Assembly: GCF_004345645.1 (NCBI RefSeq)
Contig: NZ_SLWS01000008.1
Coordinates: 248,001 to 312,000 of the forward strand
Direction of reading: 5' to 3'
DNA: 64,000 bases
DNA from: Actinocrispum wychmicini
GTDB lineage: Bacteria > Actinomycetota > Actinomycetes > Mycobacteriales > Pseudonocardiaceae
Position 1 is the first letter of the stretch, and every line of letters starts with the position of its first letter. Below the pieces are notes generated by a model. The model searched no databases and was not told the DNA's origin. It saw nothing but the letters and a program-made list of their open reading frames with translations. A program made the position numbers and the translations under genes. This document shows, piece by piece, positions 34,365 to 42,634 of this stretch.

Positions 34365-34932
34365 CCAGGTGGACTCCGAGCTTGAGGCTCGGTTGCGGGC
34401 CAGGTTGATCGAGGTCGCGGAGGAGCAAGGAATCCTTGACCTCACCTACGAAACGGTCGAGACGCCACTGGGCGCCCTGCTGCTTGTCGCGACCCCGGAA
34501 GGCTTGGTGCGGGTCGCTTACGAACGGGAAGGCCACGAATCGGTCCTCGAACGGCTGGCGGACGCCGTGAGTCCGCGGATCTTGCACACCCCTCGGCGGC
34601 TGGACCGCGCCCGTCACCAGATCGACGAATACTTCGCCGGCAAGCGCAGGCATTTCGAACTGGACTTGGACCTGCGACTCTCCAAGGGTTTCCGTCGTCT
34701 GGTCCTGGGCCGCTTACTGAACATCGAATATGGCTACACCAGGAGCTACGCCGAAGTGGCCGCGGACAGTGGAAGCCCTCGTGCGGTCCGAGCGGTGGGC
34801 ACGGCCTGTGCGACCAACCCGCTTCCGGTCGTCCTGCCGTGCCACCGAGTGGTCCGCTCCGACGGAAAGCCCGGCGAGTACGTAGGAGGTCAGGAGGCCA
34901 AACAGAAACTCCTCGCCCTGGAGTCTCACTGA
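34339..34932 (+). CDS. AGT-like protein with N-terminal extension, coupled to the sigma factor
   Basis: 197 residues. Residues 42-195 are an O6-alkylguanine alkyltransferase domain with the active-site motif VLPCHRVV (Cys168) and the GYTRSYAEVA helix-turn-helix. Residues 1-40 form an additional acidic helix (FEALDQVDSELEARLRARLI) absent from the upstream ogt product. The start overlaps the sigma gene by 26 bp, the arrangement normally occupied by an anti-sigma factor, and the ribosome-binding site (GAGAGGAGG) lies inside the sigma gene. It may be a repair enzyme, an alkylation-responsive partner of the sigma factor, or both. Enzyme family certain; regulatory role inferred. Confidence 0.88.
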   Translation: MSSPFEALDQVDSELEARLRARLIEVAEEQGILDLTYETVETPLGALLLVATPEGLVRVAYEREGHESVLERLADAVSPRILHTPRRLDRARHQIDEYFAGKRRHFELDLDLRLSKGFRRLVLGRLLNIEYGYTRSYAEVAADSGSPRAVRAVGTACATNPLPVVLPCHRVVRSDGKPGEYVGGQEAKQKLLALESH

Positions 34933-35326
34933 CAGATGAGAACGCGCTTAGCCGACTGCCGTCCGACTTGAATGAGCTGTCCGTCCAGGTTGTGTCAGGC
35001 ATCCCAACCGAGGGCAGAATACCGTGGATCCGAGTGTCGCCGGTCGACGGCGCGAGTACACGGTGATAGGGACGTGCTGTCAGGGACCGGTTGCTGACTG
35101 GCAGTCGTGATCGGACATCTGACGTGGTCCAGGCAGCGCGGGGCGCCTAGGCCGTGCCCGAGGCCCGACCGCGACAGCCGGGCTGGATGCGGTCGCTGAC
35201 ACCACCGCCGGAACACCCGAATCAACCCAGTATGAGGCGTTCCCGCGGCGACGCCAGGAACCGCCCCGCTGGAGCCAGGTTTCGGGCTGTTCCTAGTACA
35301 CCAACAAAGTCTTTCTTGGAGACCTG
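34933..35326. other. Intergenic region, no gene recognised
   Basis: About 390 bp between the second AGT-like gene and the oxygenase gene. No frame with convincing codon bias or motif. The ribosome-binding site of the next gene (TTGGAG) is at its end. No copy of the CTCACRTT-ACGTCTAC pattern was found here. Confidence 0.4.
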
Positions 35327-36040
35327 ATGAGTGATCAGTTCGCCCGACGTGTCGCTGCCGCTGACTGGGCGGCCGTCGCCGATGAGGTCGATGGCCATGG
35401 GTGCGCTCTGCTGCCGCAGTTGCTCACTCCGGCGGAGTCGGCCCAGATCGCCGACCTGTATGACGACGTTTCGCACTTCCGGGCCACCATCGACATGGCG
35501 CGATATCGGTTCGGCGAGGGGGAGTACCGGTACTTCTCCGCTCCTTTCCCTGAGCCGGTTGAGCGGCTGCGGCAGGCGCTTTACCCTCGGTTGCTGCCGA
35601 TCGCGCAGGACTGGTGGCGTCGGTTGGGGCGGGATCCGGAGTGGCCGGACACTTTGGACGAATGGCTCGACGTCTGCCACACGGCCGGACAGACCCGGCC
35701 GACACCGATTCTGTTGCGATACCACGAGGGCGACTGGAACGCTCTGCATCGCGACCTGTACGGCGACAAGGTCTTCCCTTTACAGGTCGTGATCAACCTG
35801 AACGATCCCGGGGTCGACCACACCGGCGGCGAGTTCTTACTTGTGGAGCAACGTCCCCGGGCCCAGTCGCGGGGCACATCGACCCTCATCCCGCAGGGCC
35901 ACGGCCTGGTCTTCACCACTCGGGACCGTCCGGTCAAGTCCGTCCGTGGCTGGTCGGCCGCGCCTGTGCGCCATGGTGTGTCGACGATCCGATCCGGCCG
36001 CCGCCACACCCTCGGCCTGGTCTTCCACGACGCAACCTGA
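35327..36040 (+). CDS. 2OG-Fe(II) oxygenase, damaged-DNA type (Oxygenase-NA)
   Basis: 237 residues. The iron ligands are H141-x-D143 (NALHRDLYG) and a distal His near 216 (VRHGVSTIRSG), with Arg225/226 for 2-oxoglutarate. The flanking sequence (ILLRYHEGDWNALHRDLYGD, FPLQVVINLNDPG, GEFLLVEQRPRAQSRG) fits the COG3826/PF09859 family, described as oxidative demethylases of damaged DNA by analogy with AlkB. Its position behind two alkyltransferases supports DNA dealkylation. GGAG lies five bases before the ATG. Confidence 0.85.
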   Translation: MSDQFARRVAAADWAAVADEVDGHGCALLPQLLTPAESAQIADLYDDVSHFRATIDMARYRFGEGEYRYFSAPFPEPVERLRQALYPRLLPIAQDWWRRLGRDPEWPDTLDEWLDVCHTAGQTRPTPILLRYHEGDWNALHRDLYGDKVFPLQVVINLNDPGVDHTGGEFLLVEQRPRAQSRGTSTLIPQGHGLVFTTRDRPVKSVRGWSAAPVRHGVSTIRSGRRHTLGLVFHDAT

Positions 36041-36127
36041 AACGTACGGATCTCAATCGCCCTGTCAACACACTGTTCCAACCTCGCCGAAGGTGTTGAC
36101 GCCCGGTCACAGCACTAGGCTCGCCGG

Positions 36128-36997
36128 ATGCTTGATCGAATCGTCAGTCGATACCTGGCTGTCGCCGACCGGTTGCTGCCGGGTCGGGTCACCGGCTTCT
36201 ACCTGGTGGGTTCGGCCGCTTTGGGCGCGTGGCGGGTGGATCGAAGCGATGTCGACTTCGTGGTTGTGGTCGACGGGCAGGTTGACGTCCGCAGGCTTCG
36301 GCTACTGCACGGATGGGGGAATGTCTCGACCGCGGCGCGTTCGCTGGCCCATGGCCGGTTCGACATCCCGGGAACGATGAACGGTGTCTTCGTGGCCAGT
36401 GAGGACATGAGAAGGCCGGTGACCGAGATCCGGCCCCTGGCGTCGCACAGCGGGCGCTCGTTCAAGGTGGGCAGCGGCTTTGACGTGAACCCCGTGATGT
36501 GGAAGGTGTTGCTGGAGAAAGGAATGACAGTTCGAGGCCCGGCACCCGACAAACTCGGACTCGACCCGGAACCCACCCGGCTCCGCGAGTGGAACCTCGA
36601 TCAGTTGCACAACCACTGGCGTGTGTTCGCGGAGAAGTGCATGTCCGATTCGCCGCCGCGCAAGCCGTTCGTCCCGCCGACAAAGGTGGCGGCCGCCCGC
36701 CTGTTCGGGCCGCCACGACTGCACCACACGATCGCGACAGGCAACATCCTCACCAAGGAGGAGGCCATCGAGTACGCAATGGACACATTCGGCCCACGCT
36801 GGCATCCACTCCTCAAGCTGGCGCTGACCGAGCGAACGACTCGAACCGGACTGGCCGGCCGGGCTGGGCGAACTGGCCTGAGCAGGTGGACTGGCCTGGG
36901 TGCGTGGACTGCGTGGGGCAGTCGGGAGCTCACCGAGGTGCCGCGGTTGGTGGGGGAGTTCATGTTGGCGGTCATTGCTGACGCTGATCGGCTGTGA
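36128..36997 (+). CDS. Nucleotidyltransferase-fold protein (aminoglycoside adenylyltransferase-like)
   Basis: 289 residues. The N-terminal catalytic motif is VGSAALGAWRVDRSDVDFVV (about residues 27-46), with the Asp pair SDxD of DNA polymerase-beta-type nucleotidyltransferases. The helical C-terminal half resembles the AadA/DUF4111 arrangement. Near residues 240-262 a low-complexity Thr-Gly-Leu-rich segment, encoded by degenerate ACTGGCC repeats (36845-36910), interrupts the C-terminal domain. It could modify an antibiotic or a nucleotide; resistance function is not established. Confidence 0.65.
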   Translation: MLDRIVSRYLAVADRLLPGRVTGFYLVGSAALGAWRVDRSDVDFVVVVDGQVDVRRLRLLHGWGNVSTAARSLAHGRFDIPGTMNGVFVASEDMRRPVTEIRPLASHSGRSFKVGSGFDVNPVMWKVLLEKGMTVRGPAPDKLGLDPEPTRLREWNLDQLHNHWRVFAEKCMSDSPPRKPFVPPTKVAAARLFGPPRLHHTIATGNILTKEEAIEYAMDTFGPRWHPLLKLALTERTTRTGLAGRAGRTGLSRWTGLGAWTAWGSRELTEVPRLVGEFMLAVIADADRL

Positions 36998-37387
36998 CCG
37001 TTGCGAGTGGGGGACTCTCATGAGTTCATTGCTCGCAGCCGACCGCTACCAGTCGGTCGACCCGTCTTGCCCACCAAGATGGTGCGTGGTTGGCGTTTCA
37101 TGGCCACCTGCCAAGCTGGGTTGAGCACGGTGATGTGCCGGGCCAGCTTGGTGGTTCTTGAGTACGTTGAGGTCTGCCACGACGGGTGCCGCCATGGCTG
37201 GCTTCGGGTCGGCGTCCACCAGGACGAAGCGCCCGCACGGCGGGTGGGCACCGCGAATGCCCTCCCGAAACCAACGGTGTGTCGTCTTCGGGCGCCCCTG
37301 CTCTAACGGGCCGTTCCCTCGTCGAGCAGTAGTCGACACCCCCGGGCGTCGCGGGTGGTATACCGAGATGCTTAGACTTCGGGTCAC
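36998..37387. other. Intergenic region before iron-uptake operon
   Basis: About 390 bp with no supportable gene. Short open frames on both strands show no recognised domain. The promoter of the siderophore-uptake genes must lie in its 3' part, next to the iron box. Confidence 0.4.
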
Positions 37388-37406
37388 TTAGGTTTGGCTT
37401 TCCTAA
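37388..37406. promoter_or_regulatory. IdeR/DtxR iron box TTAGGTTTGGCTTTCCTAA
   Basis: A 19-bp dyad matching the DtxR/IdeR consensus (TWAGGTWAGSCTWACCTWA) at 17 of 19 positions, 15 bp ahead of the first permease start. It implies iron-dependent repression of the operon by an IdeR-type protein. Confidence 0.9.
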
Positions 37407-37420
37407 CAGTGAGGGTGACC

Positions 37421-38416
37421 GTGTCTGAGCGGCGGCGGCGGGTGGTGGTGCTGGTTGGTGCCTGCGTCGTGCTGGGTGTCACGGCCGTGCTCAGCTTGGC
37501 TGTCGGCAATTTGGGCATTCCGGTCAGGGATGTCTGGCAGGCGGTGTTCCGTCCGGATGACTCCGCGCACAGCCTGATTGTCCGCACTCAGCGGGTGCCC
37601 AGGACGGTTTTGGGGATCGTCGCGGGCGCCGCTCTGGGGGCCGCTGGGGTGCTCATGCAGAGCTTGACCCGCAATCCGCTGGCTGACCCGCGGGTGATGG
37701 GGGTCAGTTCGGGCGCTTCGTTGGGCGTGGTCGTCGCGATCACCGTGGTTGGGGTCGACACGCTGCCCGGGTATGTGTGGTTCGGCATCGGCGGGGCGTT
37801 GGCCAGCGGGTTCCTGGTGTACGTGCTGGCGGCACGGACGGGCCGCAGTCCGGTCACGCTCGCGCTGGTGGGGGCGGCGCTGAACGCGTCGTTCGGGGCG
37901 GTCGTGATCGCGATCCTGACGGTGGACGCGCAGACGTTCGACCAGTACCGGTTCTGGGTGATCGGGTCCCTGGTCGGCCGTCCCGCCGGGGTGACCGGCC
38001 AGGTTCTGCCGTTCATCGTGGTCGGGCTGGTGCTTGCGGTGGTGTCGGCGCGGGGGCTCGACGCTTTGGCCCTGGGTGATGACGTGGCCGTCGGGCTGGG
38101 CGGTCGGGTGGCCGCGACCAGGTTCACGGCGGCCGCTGGGGCGGTGCTGCTCACTGGGGCCGCGGTATCCGCTACCGGGCCGATCGGGTTCGTCGGGTTG
38201 GCCGTCCCGCACTTCGCGCGGGCACTCGTCGGCAGTGACCACCGGTGGTTGCTGGCGGTCAGTGTGCCGTTGGGGGCCGCGTTCCTGCTGGCGTCGGACG
38301 TGATCGGGCGGGTCGTGATCCTGCCGGACGAGGTCAGGGCCGGGGTCATCACCGCTGTCGTCGGCGCGCCGATCCTGCTTGTGCTGGTGCGGCGGCCCAA
38401 GCTGGTGCTGGCATGA
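37421..38416 (+). CDS. FecCD-family siderophore ABC transporter permease
   Basis: 331 residues, about nine to ten membrane segments. RTQRVPRTVLGIVAGAALGA and QSLTRNPLADPRVMGVSSGA are FecCD signatures, and GPIGFVGLAVPHFARALVGSDHR is the ATPase-contact loop. GTG 37421 is chosen over GTG 37415 because GAGGG lies five bases upstream; earlier in-frame codons fall inside the iron box. It overlaps the next permease by four bases. Confidence 0.92.
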   Translation: MSERRRRVVVLVGACVVLGVTAVLSLAVGNLGIPVRDVWQAVFRPDDSAHSLIVRTQRVPRTVLGIVAGAALGAAGVLMQSLTRNPLADPRVMGVSSGASLGVVVAITVVGVDTLPGYVWFGIGGALASGFLVYVLAARTGRSPVTLALVGAALNASFGAVVIAILTVDAQTFDQYRFWVIGSLVGRPAGVTGQVLPFIVVGLVLAVVSARGLDALALGDDVAVGLGGRVAATRFTAAAGAVLLTGAAVSATGPIGFVGLAVPHFARALVGSDHRWLLAVSVPLGAAFLLASDVIGRVVILPDEVRAGVITAVVGAPILLVLVRRPKLVLA

Positions 38417-39411
38417 CGCGGCTTGTGGTCCGGCCGGCGCCGGCCATCTCGTTCACGCTGCACAAACGCGCGATCTGGACCGGGCTGGCGCTCCTTGTCG
38501 CCCTGGCGTTGGCGGCGATGGCCGCGTTGTGCATCGGGTCGACGTTCGTTCAGCCAGGTGGCGTGCTCAGGGCGCTGGTCGACGTCCCCACCTGGGCGGA
38601 CAAGGTCGTCGAGTTGCGCACGCCACGGACCGTGCTGGCGATAGTGGTCGGCGCCGCGCTTGGCCTGGCAGGCGCGCTGCTGCAGGGCGTGAGCCGCAAC
38701 CCGCTGGCCAGCCCGGACGTGGTCGGTGTGTCCCAGGGTGCGGGGCTCGCCGCGAGCGTCGTGATCGTGTCCGGCGCGCCGATCGCGGTCCTGCCTCCGA
38801 TGGCCCTTCTCGGTGGGCTCGGCGCCGCCGCGGTGGTTCTGGCGTTCGGCCGGGGGAACCGGTTCGTGCTCGCGGGCATCGCGGTCGCGGTGGCGCTCAA
38901 AGCCGTCACGGAGATCGTGATCGTCGGCGCCGCGCCGATCGATGGGCAACGCGCGCAGATCTGGCTCGTCGGCACACTCGCCGGCTGGGGCTACAAAGAA
39001 GCGACCGTTGTCATGATCGTGATCGTCGCGTTGACACCGATCCTGCTATGGGCCGGGCGAGCGCTCGACACGTCCGCGTTGTCCGACGACGTCGCCAAGG
39101 CGATCGGGGTACGCGTCGGCGCGCGCAGGCTCGTCCTGGCAGTCGCGGGGGTGCTGCTGGCCGCGTTCGCCACAGCTCAGGTTGGGGCCGTCGACTTCGT
39201 CGCGCTCGCCGCGCCGCAGATCGCCCAGCAGTTGGCGAAAACTGAGCGCCCACCGTTGTTCTGCGCGGCAGTCACCGGCGCCGTTCTGACTGTTGTCGCG
39301 GACACCGCGGCGCGGACCGTGTTCGCACCCACCCAACTTCCGGTCGGTGTGCTGACCGCCGCCCTCGGCGGGCCGTACCTGATCTGGCTGCTCGTGCGCC
39401 GCAAGCGTTGA
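38413..39411 (+). CDS. FecCD-family siderophore ABC transporter permease
   Basis: 332 residues. RTPRTVLAIVVGAALGLAGA and QGVSRNPLASPDVVGVSQGA match the FecCD pattern. ATG 38413 lies in the ATGA overlap with the previous gene. With that gene it forms a heterodimeric channel for Fe(III)-siderophore. Confidence 0.92.
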   Translation: MTRLVVRPAPAISFTLHKRAIWTGLALLVALALAAMAALCIGSTFVQPGGVLRALVDVPTWADKVVELRTPRTVLAIVVGAALGLAGALLQGVSRNPLASPDVVGVSQGAGLAASVVIVSGAPIAVLPPMALLGGLGAAAVVLAFGRGNRFVLAGIAVAVALKAVTEIVIVGAAPIDGQRAQIWLVGTLAGWGYKEATVVMIVIVALTPILLWAGRALDTSALSDDVAKAIGVRVGARRLVLAVAGVLLAAFATAQVGAVDFVALAAPQIAQQLAKTERPPLFCAAVTGAVLTVVADTAARTVFAPTQLPVGVLTAALGGPYLIWLLVRRKR

Positions 39412-39424
39412 GGAAAGGAACACC

Positions 39425-40339
39425 ATGCGGAAGATCGCGACAATGCTGGCCGCTGTGCTCGCTCTGAGCGCCTGCGGCACAGGCACCACACCGCCCGGCG
39501 GCGAAGCGGCCGGCGGCCCCACCCGGACCGTCAAGCACGCGATGGGCGAGACCAAGGTCCCGGACAAACCGCAGCGCGTCGTGGTCCTCGACACCGACAA
39601 GCTCGACACCCTGGCGTCGCTCGGGCTCAAACCGGTGGGCGCGGCGGCCCCGGCGGAGAAGATGCAGTTCCCGGCGTACCTGGGCGTCACCGACCTCAAG
39701 GCGGTGGGCACCTTGCAGGAGCCGGATCTGGACGCCATCCGGGCCCTCAAGCCCGACCTGATCCTCGGCTCGAAGTTCCGCCAGGAGAAGTTCTACGACG
39801 AACTGTCCACCATCGCGCCGACCGTGTTCACCGAGCTCGTCGGCATCACCTGGAAGGAGAACTTCCTGCTCGACGCCGACGCGCTCGGCAGGAAGGCCGA
39901 AGCCCAGGCGCTGCTGGACAAGTACACCGCGCGGGCGGCCGGGCTGAAGCGCACCAGCCAGAAGGTGTCCGTGGTCCGCTTCACGCCCGACGAGATCCGG
40001 GTGTACGGCCCGGACTCGTTCTGCGGGATCGTGCTGAAGGACGCGGGAGTGCCCCGGACGGACCGCCAGTTGCTGGCCGACAAGAAGGACAAGCGGTTCG
40101 ACAAGGTCAGCCCGGAACGCGTCCAGGAGGTCGACGGCGATGTCATCTTCGTGGCCGCCTTCGGCGACAAGGCCGCCCAGCGCCAGGCCGAGGTCACCGC
40201 CGGTCCGTTGTGGACCAAGCTGTCCGCGGTCGCGGCCGGCCGGGTGTACACCGTGAACGACGAGATCTGGATGACCGGCATCGGCGTCACCGCGGCCAAC
40301 AAGATCCTCGACGACCTCACCGCCCGCCTGGCGGCGTGA
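39425..40339 (+). CDS. Fe(III)-siderophore-binding lipoprotein
   Basis: 304 residues. Signal peptide with lipobox LSAC (Cys17). The rest is a type-III periplasmic binding fold: PQRVVVLDTDKLDTLASLGL, DLDAIRALKPDLILGSKFR and the C-terminal helix DDLTARLAA are typical of the FhuD/FecB family. It follows the permeases by 13 bp with AGGAAAGGA as ribosome-binding site. No ATPase gene follows; one is presumably shared or encoded elsewhere. Confidence 0.92.
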   Translation: MRKIATMLAAVLALSACGTGTTPPGGEAAGGPTRTVKHAMGETKVPDKPQRVVVLDTDKLDTLASLGLKPVGAAAPAEKMQFPAYLGVTDLKAVGTLQEPDLDAIRALKPDLILGSKFRQEKFYDELSTIAPTVFTELVGITWKENFLLDADALGRKAEAQALLDKYTARAAGLKRTSQKVSVVRFTPDEIRVYGPDSFCGIVLKDAGVPRTDRQLLADKKDKRFDKVSPERVQEVDGDVIFVAAFGDKAAQRQAEVTAGPLWTKLSAVAAGRVYTVNDEIWMTGIGVTAANKILDDLTARLAA

Positions 40340-40346
40340 CCCCCGG

Positions 40347-41822
40347 TCAGTCCGCCCAGGTGTGGACGGGGTCGTTGGAGTGCATGTGGTCGACGTACCG
40401 GGCGAGCATCGCCCGGAGGGCGTCGTGGCGGTCGAGGTTGTGGTCGTGTTCGAACCGCGCGACCTGGGTCACCTGCCAGGCGGATCCGTTCCGGCCGGTC
40501 AGGCAGCGCTGTTCGATCACGCCCAGTAGGCGGTCCCGCTCGGCCGGGGTGACGCCCCAGCGGTCCAGGCCTTCGTGGGCCAGCGGGAGCAGGCGGCGCA
40601 GCACCAGCTCGGCCGCGGGCACGAAGCCGAGGCCGGGCCAGTAGATCTGGGCTTCCATGCCGTTGCGGGCGCCGCTGTGGAAGTTCTCCTCGGCCGCGCT
40701 GAACGACATCTGGGACCAGAGTGGACGGTCGGCTTCGGCCAGCATCCGGACCGTACCGAAGTAGAACGCCGCGTTGGCCAAGGTGTCCACCACGGTCGGG
40801 CCGGCCGGCAGCACCCGGTTCTCCACGCGCAGGTGCGGGCGGCCGTCGACGACGTCGTACACCGGCCGGTTCCAGCGGTAGATCGTGCCGTTGTGCAGGC
40901 GGAGTTCGCCCAGCGCCGGGGTATCACCGCGGGCCAGGACCTCGAAGGGGTCCTCGTCGTCCAGGATCGGCAGTAACGCGGGGTACAGCCGGACGTTCTC
41001 CTCGAACAGGTCGAACACGCTGGTGATCCACTGTTCGCCGAACCACACCCGGGGCCGCACACCCTGCGCTTTCAGTTCCTCCGGCCGGGTGTCCGTGGCC
41101 TGCTCGAACAGGGGAACCCGGGTCTCCTGCCACAGGTGCTTGCCGAACAGGAACGGCGAGTTCGCCGCCAACGCCAGTTGCACCCCGGCGATCGACTGGG
41201 CCGCGTTCCAGTAGGCCGCGAACTGGGACGGGCTGACCTGCAGGTGCAGTTGGGCGCTCGTGCACGCGCTCTCCGGGGCGATCGAGTCGCACGTGGTGTG
41301 CAGGCGCTCCACGCCGTCGATCGCGATGTGCAGGTCCTCGCCCCTGGCCGCGAAGATCTGGTCGTTGAGCAGGGCGTACCTGGGGTTGTCGGACAGCGCC
41401 TCACGGGTCACGTCGGCGGCCCGGAGGGTCGGCAGGATGCCCACCATCACCATGTGGGCGCCTTGCTGGCGGGCTTTGCCCTCGGCCGCGTTCAGGCTGG
41501 CCCGGACCTGGTCCTCGAACTGGGTGATGCCGCCGTCGGCCAGGCGCCGGGGCTGCACGTTGATCTCGATGTTGAACTGGCCGAGTTCGGTCACGAAGTC
41601 CGGGTCCGCGATCGCGCTGAGCACCGCCACGTTCCGCATGGCCGGCTCGGTCCTGGCGTTGACCAGGTTCAACTCGATCTCCAGCCCGGTCATCGGGCGT
41701 TCGAAGTCGAACCGCGACTCCTGCAGCATCTTGGCGAACGCGTCCAGGCAACGGCGGACCTTGTGCCGGTACCGGGTCCTGTCCTCGCGGGTGAATGTCC
41801 GCCGCTCGACGTCCTGGCCCAT
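40347..41822 (-). CDS. Glutamate-cysteine ligase family 2 (GCS2) protein
   Basis: 491 residues. FERPMTGLEIELNLVNART and TELGQFNIEINVQPRRL are the amino-terminal GCS2 signatures, and HLQVSPSQFAAYWNAAQS and ALAANSPFLFGKHLWQETRV follow in the order of the GCS2 domain. Members form gamma-glutamyl amide bonds (gamma-glutamylcysteine and related); in ergothioneine- or mycothiol-making actinomycetes such genes can belong to thiol metabolism. ATG 41822 is the only start that gives the family N-terminus. It is divergent from the L,D-transpeptidase. Confidence 0.82.
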   Translation of the reverse strand: MGQDVERRTFTREDRTRYRHKVRRCLDAFAKMLQESRFDFERPMTGLEIELNLVNARTEPAMRNVAVLSAIADPDFVTELGQFNIEINVQPRRLADGGITQFEDQVRASLNAAEGKARQQGAHMVMVGILPTLRAADVTREALSDNPRYALLNDQIFAARGEDLHIAIDGVERLHTTCDSIAPESACTSAQLHLQVSPSQFAAYWNAAQSIAGVQLALAANSPFLFGKHLWQETRVPLFEQATDTRPEELKAQGVRPRVWFGEQWITSVFDLFEENVRLYPALLPILDDEDPFEVLARGDTPALGELRLHNGTIYRWNRPVYDVVDGRPHLRVENRVLPAGPTVVDTLANAAFYFGTVRMLAEADRPLWSQMSFSAAEENFHSGARNGMEAQIYWPGLGFVPAAELVLRRLLPLAHEGLDRWGVTPAERDRLLGVIEQRCLTGRNGSAWQVTQVARFEHDHNLDRHDALRAMLARYVDHMHSNDPVHTWAD

Positions 41823-41975
41823 CCGGCACCGCCCTTTCGCCCGGGGTTTCATCCTCCAACAGGGGTGCCACGTGCGGCTAGTCCGGCACGGTTTGCGAGG
41901 GCGAATGTCGGGTAGTCCAATGAGCAGTGGAGGACTGACCAACCCGTGGTAGTACGAGGAAGGCAGGAGTTTCCT

Positions 41976-42422
41976 ATGCGAGTACGACGGCTTGTGCTGG
42001 CCGCGATCGCGCCACTGGCCCTGTTCGCTGGGACGGCGTTGCTGCTGCCCGCGACCGCCGAGGCGGCCCAGGCGACACCGTGCGGGCCGGCGGCGAAGGC
42101 GTGCCTGAGCCTGTCCGGCCACCAGGCGTGGCTGATGGACAACGGCAACGTCCTCTACGGCCCGGTGCCGGTGACCACGGGCAAGAGGGGCTTCGAGACG
42201 CCGCCGGGCACCTTCCACGTGACGTTCAAGGACCGCAACCACCGCAGCAGGGAGTTCCACAACGCGCCCATGCCGTTCTCGGTCTTCTTCAACGGCGGGA
42301 TGGCGTTCCACCAAGGCAGCCTGCGAGCCCAGTCGCACGGCTGCGTGCACCTGTCGCGGGCCGCCGCGCAGGCGTTCTTCAACACGCTGCGGGTCGGTGA
42401 CGTCGTCCAAGTCGTGCGGTGA
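41976..42422 (+). CDS. Secreted L,D-transpeptidase (YkuD domain)
   Basis: 148 residues with signal peptide 1-31 (ending AEAA). The YkuD catalytic motif is SHGCVHLS, with the nucleophile Cys123 and His121. The domain follows the signal directly, without an Ig-like or LysM module. It catalyses 3-3 cross-links of peptidoglycan or attaches proteins to the wall. A strong GGAAGGCAGGAG site precedes ATG 41976. A 12-bp hairpin terminator lies directly downstream. Confidence 0.9.
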   Translation: MRVRRLVLAAIAPLALFAGTALLLPATAEAAQATPCGPAAKACLSLSGHQAWLMDNGNVLYGPVPVTTGKRGFETPPGTFHVTFKDRNHRSREFHNAPMPFSVFFNGGMAFHQGSLRAQSHGCVHLSRAAAQAFFNTLRVGDVVQVVR

Positions 42423-42434
42423 CATGACAACGAG

Positions 42435-42462
42435 CCTGGCCGGCCTCGAAAGGCCGGCCAGG
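42435..42462 (+). terminator. Perfect 12-bp hairpin with CGAA loop
   Basis: CCTGGCCGGCCT, loop CGAA, AGGCCGGCCAGG, 12 bp after the transpeptidase stop, and followed by a GATTGT stretch. It probably also serves the convergent LLM gene. Confidence 0.85.
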
Positions 42463-42634
42463 ATTGTCGGTGGTGTGCCGTAGTGTTTGTTTTGGGGGAC
42501 CCCCTCCGGGTTACCTCCGTCGCGGCGTGGGTGCCGTTGTTGTGTGTTGGCCCGGCTGTGTTGGGTCGGCGGTTTGGGCCGGGCGGCGTCGGTGCCGGAG
42601 CGGGTGTGCCTGCCCGGGTGATTGGCAGGCGCTG

